The position numbers and the translations under genes are program-made. Of a DNA stretch of 64,000 nt, positions 30,750-41,172 are shown piece after piece. Below the pieces are notes generated by a model that ran no database searches, was not told the origin of the DNA, and was given only the letters and a program-made list of their open reading frames with translations. Numbering within the stretch: the first letter of the stretch is position 1; each line of letters opens with the position of its first letter. The stretch covers positions 60,570,502-60,634,501 of the forward strand of contig NC_134701.1 of assembly GCF_043290135.1 (NCBI RefSeq). Reading direction: 5' to 3'. This DNA is from Rhipicephalus microplus (lineage: Eukaryota > Arthropoda > Arachnida > Ixodida > Ixodidae).

Positions 30750-33700
30750 TACTTTTCTTTCTTCACAATTACAACACTTCTATTCTTTTTGAAGATTTTC
30801 TGGTGTAAAAAAGGTACCTTATAATCTGAAGAGGCAAACAGAATATGCCAGTGTACGAGTTAGCTCTTGTAGTGGTTACAAGTAAGATATGTTTTGAAGA
30901 ATAAATCATTCTGCCACTTGCCTAAAGAATGGCTACAGGACATGGCGCTGGATGCACTTTGTTATTTTTGAATCAAGCTATCTTGTATTCTATTTTTAAA
31001 AATTACATGGGATACACATGACGGTATCACACACTTTAACGCCACAAAGATTATACAGTGAACAATGTTATAAATGCGAAATTGCATAAGGATAAGGTGA
31101 AAACTGCACCCTCAACGAGAATGTACAGAAAGCACAGGGTGCAGGCGTCATTCCTTCTGCCCGTGCTTTTCAAGTGCGAGCTGTTTTCACCTCGTTCTGA
31201 CCAACTAACTAGATTGAGATGTGTTGTTATAGTGCAAGAGGATGCTCCACGGGAAACTAGGTTTGTCTCAAAGTCTGTGTGTGTCTTTCAATCTATATGG
31301 TGCCCGGTTCAAGAGTTCATGCAGACCAGATCGTGTAAAACAGGACCGTGTAAAATGGACCGTGTAAATAAAATAAAATGGACCATGTAAATAAACAGGA
31401 TCGTGTAAAATGTCGCTTTCGTGTGCAACTGTAGTTGTGGTTGTGCTGAATGACCTTTCTTTATATACACTACATAACAAACTTGCTTCTTTAGAGTCGA
31501 GTGCATCTTCGGATCGATTGTAAATGTTTGCATATGCGAGGCCTTAAGTTTTATAAGAAATTCCTCAGTGTGCCACGAGGAAATGTGTGTTCACCGAAAA
31601 TTTGTATATCATTATATACAACTCTTAAAGCCTCGTCTACAACTTTATGCAGGTTGACTTTGAGCAGAAAACGAGGAGCGGCAGCAGCCCCCAGAAAAGA
31701 GCAAGCACCCTCCAAGCTCCCGAAGCTCTCTTCGACAGGAACAGCAAGGTCACTGTGTGGCATTGAAAACCATTGCAAGAAGTGCCTTATCAGTACACTG
31801 TGCTGCTCTTTCATCGCAGAAGACGAAGTTGACCACTCCAGAGGAACTTCACGTTGTGTATTGTGAGTGCTTCAGTGGTTTTGTTTTTGTCCAGCCAGCA
31901 GTTAAGAAATCATGTGTCAGATTCAGCCAGGATGGCTAGAGGGAGTCGGGCAGGCATGTTTGGACATTTGTCTAGCCAAGTAGTGCCAATTTTCGCACTG
32001 GTCCTGTTGGAGTTACTGCCAGAATCACAGAAGCTACGTCACCTCTCTAAATGTACAGATGTGTCGGGGAAGATTAGCTGCATTAGGTTTTTCTATAACT
32101 GATAGCTGTCAACATTCTTCATTATACAGGAGTTTTGTTCCTCACTTATGGGTGTACAGCCCTCTACAGAAAAAATGCAACACGTCTACTTCCAGAAGAC
32201 TCCAAGGCCCTACTTGTAGGTTTTTTCGGCTTGTATCATAAGCACCTCGTTTGGGGTACATGAACATTTTATAAACATGTACACGAAAATTTTGGGTGGC
32301 TGGTCGTTTTGTCGTTATCTTGTTCCTCGCAGTATTCTTAAGCATGTTGTGCATTACGTTGTCAATCTGGTTCATGTGCATAGAAGACATTACGAAGTTT
32401 CAGGCTACAGTATAAAAAGCCTGAAAGCAAGCTATCAATAATTTTTTAACAGAGTTGCTTAATCTGATACATGATACATCACTAAACTTTCGTGCGTATT
32501 CATCAATGTAAGCTCGTCTTAGTGTTATCCAAAATGAAGATGTGAGCCGACAGATGGAAACATCTAGTGGGGTAATCAGGGTGAACAGTAGAAGTGCTTC
32601 AGACAGGCTGGCCGATGTTGCGATAGGAGGACCTATTTTTAGAAGTCACCTTGTCATCCTTGGCGTGTTAGTTTAAATGGGGTCAGTAATGACATCATCT
32701 ATTGGTATAGGCGTGTGTGCCTGTTGGAAATGTTTGTCTGAAAAAACAAAACCTATAACGCAGAAGAGTGCAGCCCTTGCTTCTTTTCAAGTTAGGTTGC
32801 GCTGATACAAAGTGTTCTCCTGTTGGAGGTTGGGGGTAAGGGAAGCAAAAAAAAGATAAATGATAGAAAAGAAGAAAAAAGAAGAAAGAAAAGGGGAATG
32901 CAAAGTAAAAGTAGTGCTACACTGCTCCTACTTTGCATCCCCCCCTTTTTTCTTTTTTTCCCTTGTTTTATTTTTTCACCTTTTTTGTTACATTTGCATT
33001 GTCCCATCTAGTGCATGAATCAATGACACATGGCTTTGCTATAGCAAAGATGCCTATGTGGTGTTGGATTCAACAGTGCATTGTACTTCATTTAGTTAAT
33101 TACGGACTGATCAGTCTTGCAATAAGTGCTTCCTGTCTATCACCACACATGTTCAATTGAAAAGTTTGTGCTTGGCTCTTAGTATGCTGGTATATAGCTT
33201 GTGTCTTGGACTACTCAAAATGAATGTTATTTTGCTGCTGTTTATGGTAATGAATTTATCCAACATGAAAATATCTTGCCTTGTGAACTTTGTCGGACCT
33301 GCCTTTCTTTTTATTTCCTATGCAGGCATTGTATGTGAGGAAGGCAGTAACAGAGAGGTGATAGCTTGAGCTTCGGAAGAATAAATGCTGGCAGTGAGGC
33401 AATTACGCATCAAACATCCCAGCCATTTTGCCAACCGTCCTAAATGTGTTTTGAAAAAAAAAATATTGTGCTCGTTTACTGTATTTTTCTGAAAACAGCA
33501 AAATGCTAAAGTATATCGCAGAGAACAAAATATTAGGCCACGTTGGTGCCTTCTGGACTTCCCAGGATGTCGTCTGGGTGTTGTTTGTAAAAAGTAAAGT
33601 GTTTCAAAAATACTGCCTCTTCTACACCAAATTCGGTCTTGGTATTAAGTAAAGGTGCTTGTCTGTAGTGCATGAAGCTCAGTAATATTAGTGCAATTTT

Positions 33701-35265
33701 TTCGCCACATCAAAAGCAAGGAAGCAGTTCTTTTTATATGGCAAGTTATATGATTACACTTTGTCTTAAAGTAGAAATGAATTTTTGAAGTTTTCTTATG
33801 ATGGCTGTTTTCTGCATTTGATGTACGACAGCTTCCGTTCCGAAGTTCCCCATGGCCCTCAATAGGAGACTTCAAAAATCATTTTCCTCATTTAAACAAA
33901 ATTTGTAATGATAACACTTGCCATGTAACAAGAACTGTTTATTTGCTTTCAACTTACATATAAAAGTAATTTTCAATTAGACAAACACACAGCTCAAATT
34001 GCATCTCAATGTGGACAAAAACGATTATATTGTGATATTTGTAATCTGGACCTAACATTATTTTTTTTCGTAAAATAGAACTTCTGTGCAGTGAGTATTT
34101 GTGGCTCAAATATTCATACAAAATGCAGTATTGCCATACAAGAAATGCAAACGATAAACAGTTTGGCGGAATTCTTCAAAGCCTATGTAGCAGAAAAATT
34201 GCACTAATGTTACTTGACTTCAAATACTTTAAGAAGCATCTTTACTTAATATGTAGATCAAATTTGATGTGGCAAGAAAAAGCGGTACTTTGAAATTTTT
34301 CTCACAAATAACACCCGCACGACATTCTGCGAAATTCTGAAGGTACCCACGTGACCACTACTCTTTTCTCTTCAAAACATTTCTGCAAATAACTATTTTC
34401 AGAAGAGTAAATTACCATCATTTTTTAAACTATACATCTGTGATGGTCGCCAGGCAGCATGGTTTGTATGTTTGGTGTAGAATAGCCCAGTGCAAAAAAC
34501 AACAAATGGCTGAGCATCCTTTGACGCTCGGGCAATTTCGAAAGCATTTGTTTGTTAGCAGGAATTCAGTTAAGCCCTTGTCTTTATGCTTAGGCCCAGA
34601 AACAAAACACAAGTAACTAAAGTAGTCCCAAGAGTCATGTAGTCTCACTGTTCCAAGGCTTGTGGAGCCTAATTTAGTGCAAGCTTCACCATTTTTTTTT
34701 AAATTCAGATTCAACCAACAGGTTTTGGAGGCACAGTGCATTTTCAGCTAACTTGTTTCACACCAGTTACTTAGATAAAAAGCGGAAAGTAGAGGTAAAA
34801 ATACCATTTTAAAGGCATTGTAGGTAAAAACAAAAAGGACTGCTTTCTTTTTTTGTGTGGTGCTTTGCCTGAACGCTGTGCTTTTTGTGGTATAGTTCAT
34901 TGTCTAGTGAACATAGGCCTTAAAAACTAACATTAGCCATGTTGAGGTCGATTTCTTGGTTATAGTCATAGGAGACATATAAATAATTATGACTTCAAAC
35001 TTGATTGTTCTTTTGAAGATTTTTTCCTTGCATAATGATATTTGAGAGTCTTAGTCAATTTTGTTATAAGAAAACGTGATGTCATAATAGGGTCACTTTT
35101 TGTAGAGTCGTTCAGCTCTACCTTACCTTTTACATTCCTAATAGAGCAGTTATTTTCAATATCGGTATTTAAAATGGAATGAGCATGCTGTAAGTAGTAA
35201 GGTGTAAGCACTTACAGATAGCACATGCACCCAACTTTTCTGTTGGCAGTTTATTTCTGTTATTC
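30750..35265. other. AT-rich DNA with doubtful exon-like pieces
   Basis: At 31653-31940 two short stretches have 3' splice-like ends (TTTATGCAG, TTTCATCGCAG) and open frames, but donors are poor or frames conflict. At 33320-33369 a TTTCCTATGCAG acceptor precedes 14 open codons. None is convincing. A 60-bp purine stretch and its complement at 32840-32960 could pair. No repeats recognised. Confidence 0.35.
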
Positions 35266-35267
35266 TT

Positions 35268-35464
35268 GATTTATATGTGGGGTTTCACGTCCGAAAACCA
35301 CTATATGATTATGAGAGACGCCGTAGTAGAGGGCACTGGAAACTTCGACCACTTGGGGTTCTTTAACGTACACCCAAATCTGAGCACACGTGCCTACAGC
35401 ATTTCTGCCTCCATCGGAAATGGAGCCGGGGTTTGATACCGCGACATGCGGGTCAGCAGCCGAA
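35268..35464 (-). mobile_element. Ruka-like SINE, partial
   Basis: Minus-strand copy with the whole body; the tRNA-like head is cut beyond the B-box area (CCCGCATGTCGCGG region). It has a small internal deletion near 35430. Confidence 0.8.
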
Positions 35465-36015
35465 TTACTGTTACTCTTGCTCCCCTATATGTGTGCAGTT
35501 CGGTTATAGTTATCTGGCTTGCACAGATTTTTAATGGCACCTGCCTGGTCCTGCTTGCTTTCATGGTGATTTTAACCTTCATAAGTTGCTTAGGTTTAAC
35601 TCTCAAAATTGTTCAAGATGCCAATTTTGTGCACACACTGTATAGTATAAAGGCAGCAGATGTACATGCACACACTATTAAATGAACACTGAGAGCTTTC
35701 ACTTGCAGATCCTAAAGTTTTACTGTGCAGGAAGCGTTTAAATCATAATTTCATAAGAACATAATAATCGATTATCTCTACCATTGAAAATCGTGACAAC
35801 CTAGTTATTTTCACTGTGATAAGCATGCTGTTTTTTTTGATATGGCAGAACTAATTTATACACTCATTCCTTCTATTATTCACATATGCATAACATAAAG
35901 GATTGTGTGCCTTAAATTTTCAGTTTCATTCTGTGTGTTATATTTCTTGTGCATGTAAACTATTGTGCTAACATGTGTCTCTGACATTATTTGTGCCAAT
36001 TATTTTCATTTCCAG

Positions 36016-36330
36016 GTGCCTATGAAGGACACATGAGTTCTATCGCAGTGACCTTCGAAATTTACAGTGGTGCCGGAGCCTCAAGCAGCATTTCGCCGAT
36101 CTCCACAAGGCATTCATGAGATAAACACAGCGCCACACTTTCACAGTGTATGATTATTATTTATGTTTAAACATTTCGTTCTAAAATTGCTGTTACATTG
36201 TGCCACCATCCTGTGGCTTAGGTGGAGCTCGTGAAATTGCGGTGCAGTCACCTCATTTGTGTACGATCAAACTGCAATGTCACTATTCATAGCTGGAGCA
36301 TACAGACAAATAAAAAAACATATTGATTGT
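36016..36330 (+). other. Possible 3'-terminal exon with poly(A) signal
   Basis: TTTTCATTTCCAG precedes 36016. One frame runs 33 codons to a TGA at 36117-36119, including AYEGHMSSIAVTFEIYSG. AATAAA is at 36309-36314. It is phase-compatible with the candidate exon at 27993-28102. No family recognised. It could equally be the end of a non-coding transcript. Confidence 0.3.
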
Positions 36331-36710
36331 AGCAGGGCTGATGTGTATATTAATGCTTCTCTATTGATAATAATAACTTTATAAGTTCTTTAAGTCTTGC
36401 ATAGAACACTGCATTAATGTGTTGCAATGTAACCACCATTTATGATCGATCGCTAGCATGTTAATTCAGTAGTTTTGTAATGTATTTTATTTAAAAGGTA
36501 ATTTTGCTTCTGCATCACAACAATTAGTAAGATGCCGATGATTCAATCCCTCATCATGCACATTTAAGAAATATTGTGATTTGTACACAGTATTGCATGT
36601 ACTCAAGATGTGGACGTCTATTCAATTTACACATTATATAGCTTTGCACTAGATTCAGACGTAACATGCACACATTTCAGTAATTTCCGCATGATACGTC
36701 TTTCCATAAG

Positions 36711-36785
36711 ATGCGGAGTCCGCATCATACGTCTTATGCGGAGCCCGCATCATACGTATTATGCGGAGTCCGCATCATACGTCTT
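36711..36785. repeat. Three 25-bp tandem units, each with a hairpin
   Basis: Units start at 36711, 36736 and 36761. Each carries TGCGGAGTCCGCA (or one mismatch), a short inverted repeat, followed by TCATACGTMTT. A related inverted piece lies just upstream (TCCGCATGATACGTC). Confidence 0.88.
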
Positions 36786-37113
36786 CCATATTCCAATAAT
36801 TCCGTATGTGAGGTCTCCGCATCTTACGGAACGTTTCAGTAGGGTTGTAGATGCTGGCACCACCGCGATGCGAGAACGGCGAGATATCCGATGCAAACGA
36901 AATGGGGGCAGCTTAGTCTCGCATCTCGCTTGATATGAAATTGAAAATATTACGTACAGAAATTTTTTTTGTATATTTCATTACTTCTGTCAACTATCTC
37001 ACATTTAAAAGTGCAGAGCATGCTCTAGGCCACCAACGAGTGTTTCCGCTTTTTGTGCTCTAAATGACCAAGTTTTACATGTAATATTTAGGCCTTTTCA
37101 TTTGATTCTGCAG

Positions 37114-37252
37114 GAAGGAATATCTACCTCATATTTTTGTGTCCATCGCCCACCTCCCCAGCGTCGACACCGTGTCCCCCAAATGTATGATTTTACCTCC
37201 ATCTATCTTCGTTGATCCTCCGGGGGCGTACCGTGCGTACGCCCATACTGTG
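37114..37252 (+). CDS. Candidate coding exon of an unrecognised gene
   Basis: A strong acceptor (TTTTCATTTGATTCTGCAG) ends at 37113 and a strong donor GTGAGTAA starts at 37253. Of the three frames only one is open, and it is open throughout: one base, then 46 codons, ending on a codon boundary. Residues include YLPHIFVSIAHLPSVDTVS and DPPGAYRAYAHTV. The next exon starts in the matching phase after a 126-bp intron. The start of the gene is not seen; an upstream exon ending with two extra bases is needed. No domain recognised. Confidence 0.45.
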
Positions 37253-37378
37253 GTGAGTAATGGCAATCTAGATCTAATAGCGGTGTTTTCTAGTTTATTG
37301 AAAGTACCAATTTAATGTGGCTCTGTGTACCTGACTTTGCATTAGCGGAACGATACGTTTACACCTTTCTTTTTCTAG

Positions 37379-37498
37379 CTCAAGGTAAACCAGTGTGAAA
37401 CAAGGGGCCACGTGAACAGCTTCAGCTCAGAATACGGTGGTCGTAAAGGAGCTTTTGTATCAAGTTTCAAGCGTAAAGGCTACAAAAGGTCGCTGTAG
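37379..37498 (+). CDS. Candidate last coding exon of the same gene
   Basis: Preceded by the acceptor CCTTTCTTTTTCTAG. Phase 0 continues the frame of the exon ending at 37252 for 39 codons to TAG at 37496-37498. The peptide is basic and ends FKRKGYKRSL, with CETRGHVNSFSSEYGG before it. An AATAAA lies at 37876-37881. The 3' part from about 37485 resembles DNA at 46770-46850, so the end of the exon or its 3' UTR may lie in a repeat. Product unknown. Confidence 0.42.
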   Translation, partial: LKVNQCETRGHVNSFSSEYGGRKGAFVSSFKRKGYKRSL

Positions 37499-37790
37499 TA
37501 CCACCGCGGCCACAAGTCACCAGAGGCCCCACGCTCTCCTGGGTAGCGTAACACGACGGCAAACGAATCAATGCAGCAGACAGGGAACAGTATGAGAGAG
37601 GCAAGACAAAATCAGTAGTATAGTATATTCTAGGCACTGTAGTAGTAGGAGAAGGAGGTTGCACCTCCGAGGTTCTGACGCCCTCAGTTTCGATGCGACA
37701 GACGCCTAGAGAAGAGAGCTCTACACAGTGAGTTCTGGCACCCTCTCCTGAGCAGTCCCGCTCAGGGTACCTCGGTGGGAACATTTATGG
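37485..37790. repeat. Repeat related to 46720-46880
   Basis: Words such as CACCGCGGCCAC, GGCCCCA and TGGGTAGCGTA recur in the same order in the second region. Minus-strand frames of both share residues around YATQE and GPLV. Family unknown. Confidence 0.4.
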
Positions 37791-38274
37791 TGGCGAGTCA
37801 CACCATGCTCGTAACAGCTTTTCCCCCGGAGTAACATATTCCTAATGAAATGGGTCAAAAGCCACAGTCCGAAATAATAAACTGCGGAAATTCAAAGTGC
37901 ACGTTGTTGACGATGCTCAGAGTCACTGTCGACCCCACTGAGTTAATCACGGTCAAACTTACGTCCTCGACTAACCGGTTCTGGCCTTGGTTCTGGCTTT
38001 AAGCAAGAGTGCCAGTTTGAACGTAGCTTCACGGGAGTTACCTCAATGAAGGCAGTCCGCAAGCGCCAGACCATTCACCCTCTGACCAAACAGGACCCTT
38101 TCAAAACAGTTAATAATATTGGCAGGCGAGAGGAACGAAAATCCACTGCCTAACGCAGTGGTCAGAACATCAATCCTCAAACTTACTTGCTTAGGTATTG
38201 TTTTCTGCGAACTAATAACCATGGCCGCTGGATAAAAAACTCACAGCATAACCAGGGGGTCAATAAATATGAGT
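37791..38274. other. No gene recognised
   Basis: Balanced base composition with no ORF of note; possibly repeat-derived, but no partner is in the window. Confidence 0.4.
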
Positions 38275-38758
38275 AGGGCGAAGCGTCTATCAGTCCGTCC
38301 GTGCTCCGTTCGTTCGTTCTTGCTTTCGTGCGTCAAGCCGTCCGTCCGCAATGCCTCTGTTCGTCATTTAGTGCGTCCATTCATACGCCCATGCGTCCGT
38401 ACGTGCGTCCATCCTACTATCCGTCTACCCTAGCGTCCGTTCAACCGTCCGTCCACCCGTGCATTCATCCATGCAGCCGTGTGTCCATCCAACCGTCCGT
38501 CCCTGCGTTCGTCCGTGCATCCATTCACCCGTCCATTCTTGCGTCTTTTCGTGCGTCCATCCATGTGTTAAACTGACATACAGAAAGGCTATGGATGGAT
38601 ACGGCCAGCGGATGATTCACGGTTTGCCTCTAAAACTCTGCGAAGCTTCACCCCATCCATCATCACTCACTCCGTGGGTATGCTGTGAGGTGGTTACTAC
38701 GTACATGCATACATACAGGTGATGACCGTCCCATACCTTAAGGAGCTGCGCCCCTAAA
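38275..38758 (+). mobile_element. CCGT-core repeat, copy 2 (foldback subtype)
   Basis: About 280 bp of CCGT/CCAT/GCGT words, then a right arm GAAGCTTCACCCC...CACTCCGTGGGTATGCTG (38641-38682). That arm is the reverse complement of the family's left end. It ends AAGGAGCTGCGCCCCTAAAA. The left end is shortened. Confidence 0.75.
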
Positions 38759-39217
38759 AACCATGTTTTTTATTCAGCGGTCGTGCTAACGACAATCTGC
38801 AAACAATTGTAGACAAAGATTGTAATACTCTCAGGCATACTTGTTACTTCCAAGCTGTGACTTAAGCCATTGCATGGCTACACTACACGGCTGAAGCGAA
38901 GAAGGTATTGGCCTGAAATGTTTCTTCGTTTTTGTGTCTATTAAGAGGACACACCTATCTCGATACTGGCGGAACAAAAAGCGATTTCTCTTCTACAGGC
39001 ACAGCAGCTGTTCTAACAAACGTGTCATACTCGGCGACAACGTTCCTTGCCACTGAAGGAAAAGCTACGGGGGCGGAGCTTCTCCACATGTATCACTAGG
39101 TGAAGTACTTCGTTCTAGTGTGCGTCTCATAACGCTGTAAAAACTGATGGATGCGCAACATCTGCATTTGATGTAGACACAACGCCCCTTAGTAATTTAT
39201 GTATAGGTGAAAAATTT

Positions 39218-39684
39218 CAGCATATCCACGGAGTGAATGATGATGAGTGGGCCAAGCGCCTGTCAGTGCACCTGCACTTCTGTCCGTTCGTTCTTGCTTC
39301 CGCCCGTTCTCGCATCCGTCCGTCCATACGTCAGTCCGTTTGCCCGTATGTTCATTTGACCACCCGTCAGTGCGTCTGCGGTTCCGTCCGTCCGTTCTTT
39401 CTTGCTTCCAATCATCCATGCGCTCATTCGTCCATACGTCAGTCCGTTCGTCTGTGTGACCATTTGTCCGTCCGTCCGTCTGTGCGTCCGCCTCTGCGTT
39501 AGTTCATACGTCGAACAGACAGACAGACATGGCCTGCGGATGATTCATGGTTTGCCGGTAAAACCCTTCGAAGCTTCGACCTAGTCAGTACAATTCACTT
39601 TGTGGATATGCTGTCAGGTGGTTAACATACATGCATGCAAACAGGTGAAGACCCACTCACACCTTAGGAAGTTTCGCCTCTAAA
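39218..39684 (+). mobile_element. CCGT-core repeat, copy 3 (foldback subtype)
   Basis: The left arm CAGCATATCCACGGAGTGAA (39220 on) is mirrored by a right arm ending TTTGTGGATATGCTG (about 39612), giving imperfect ~40-bp inverted ends around the CCGT core. The element then runs on to AGTTTCGCCTCTAAAA. Confidence 0.78.
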
Positions 39685-40139
39685 AGCCAGGACTTTTTCA
39701 CGCGTTCTAAAACACGAAGCAAAAATAAATTAATTAAAGAAATACGAATATATAATTGGTGTGAGCTGCGTCCTGTGTCAAAAAACTCCCGTAGGAAAAA
39801 TTTGGCAGATGCCATGAACCAAGGAATTGACATGGTGCGAATTATGTGGAGAGAAGGTGACAGTGTTGAAATTTTTTTGAGAGGGAGGGAAGGGCGTAGT
39901 TTCCTATGCCGTGTGTCGTGCGTCCGCGATGCATGTAGTAGTCGTCGTAGTAGTCGATAGCCACTTCCATGGCCGGACAAGATGAGCGGCACGCGCGCAC
40001 CCTTTTCGATTCAGGAGGAAACCCGCGCACAATAATAATGTAAGAGGATAGTTGTTTCCGAAGAAACAACCTAAAGAGACTAGTAGTGGTGGCTTAATTT
40101 CAATAAAATTTGCCTTGAATTTGATGCTTTATTTGAAAA
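39685..40139. other. No gene recognised
   Basis: Spacer between two repeat copies. It contains a short run of GTAGTC trinucleotide words near 39935-39955. Confidence 0.4.
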
Positions 40140-40792
40140 GTCCGTACCAGGACGACGCACTTTGAGCACTATCTGGACAAAAAAGGCTGCCTCGTTAAAC
40201 TCGCTGAGCGTAACCTCCGTGGTTTCAGCTATGTTTAGCGAGGGTTGGGCCGCTGTACCATGAATATAGTGAACTAGTATATAGCGCATTATAGCTATGA
40301 ACTAGAGGTGGTGAAATGTTGGAAGTAGGCACGAAGCGCAGACCTTAAGAAAGTGCATGAGTGCCATCTCTCATTTGAATCTTGGAATGTCCGCTGGATG
40401 GCGGTTCTTCTATACGCTGAATATACGATAAAATTATGCGAGATGGCAGTACTTGAAGTGTTCACTATATGGACAGACGGATGGACAGACGGACGCATGG
40501 ATGTGTGGCCGACGGCGTGGAAGGACGGACGCATGGATGCACGCAGGGACGAACGTACGGATGAACGCAGTCACGGACGAGCGGATGGACGCACAGAAGG
40601 ACGAACGCAAGCATAGATTCACAGGCGAACGCACCGACAAATGAACGGATGGACGCACGAATGGACGGATGGACGCACGGCAGGTCTCACCGAAGGACGC
40701 GTGGATGGACGGAAGCCAGGACGAGTGGACGGACGAATGCTTCAACCCCCTCATCATCATGCACTCCATGAATATGCTGTCATTATTTTAGG
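40140..40792 (-). mobile_element. CCGT-core repeat, copy 4
   Basis: Minus strand: left end at about 40792 (CAGCATATTCATGGAGTGCA), core about 40740-40460, right half from 40450 down to about 40140, including the CCATCCAGCGGACATTCC block. It abuts the right end of copy 5 at 40792/40793. Confidence 0.75.
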
Positions 40793-41172
40793 GGCCAAGC
40801 TGCTTATAGTGGCACCCGTTCATCCCTCGTGGTCGTAGTAGTAGTCGTATTGTGTAACCAGTCTTACATTTTGACCTCCAAGGTGGTGCGGGTGAGAGAT
40901 TTCTTCTGTGTGTTTGAACAATCAAAAATTCACAGCGTGCGCGTTACCTAAAAGCCGAATTCTCCTGTCTCTCATTCCCCCTGAGCAGCCATTGGCATGT
41001 ACATTGAGCACTATCTGACAAGAAAGGGTTGCTACGTTATACTCGCTGGGCATAACCTGCTTGGTTTTATAAATGTTTAGCGAGCGTTGGGCCGCAAATC
41101 CATGAATACAGTGAACTAGTATATACCATGAACTCGAGGTGGTTAAAGGTGGGAAGTAGATAAGATCGCATT
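40793..41172 (-). mobile_element. CCGT-core repeat, copy 5, right part
   Basis: Minus-strand right half, from the terminus (RC of TTTTAGGGGCCAAGCTGCTT) through TGGCATGTACATTGAGCAC to the CTCGAGTTCATGGTATATAC block. It stops where the LINE begins; the rest is at 43106-43430. Confidence 0.72.

Noticed and set aside
31653..31940. Two exon-like pieces
   Set aside because: Acceptors look fair, but the donors are weak (GTCACT) or would leave a 32-bp intron, and the frames conflict.
37191..37260. GGGCGTAC/GTACGCCC inverted repeat as a regulatory hairpin
   Set aside because: It lies within the candidate coding exon and is only 8 bp; chance is a sufficient explanation.
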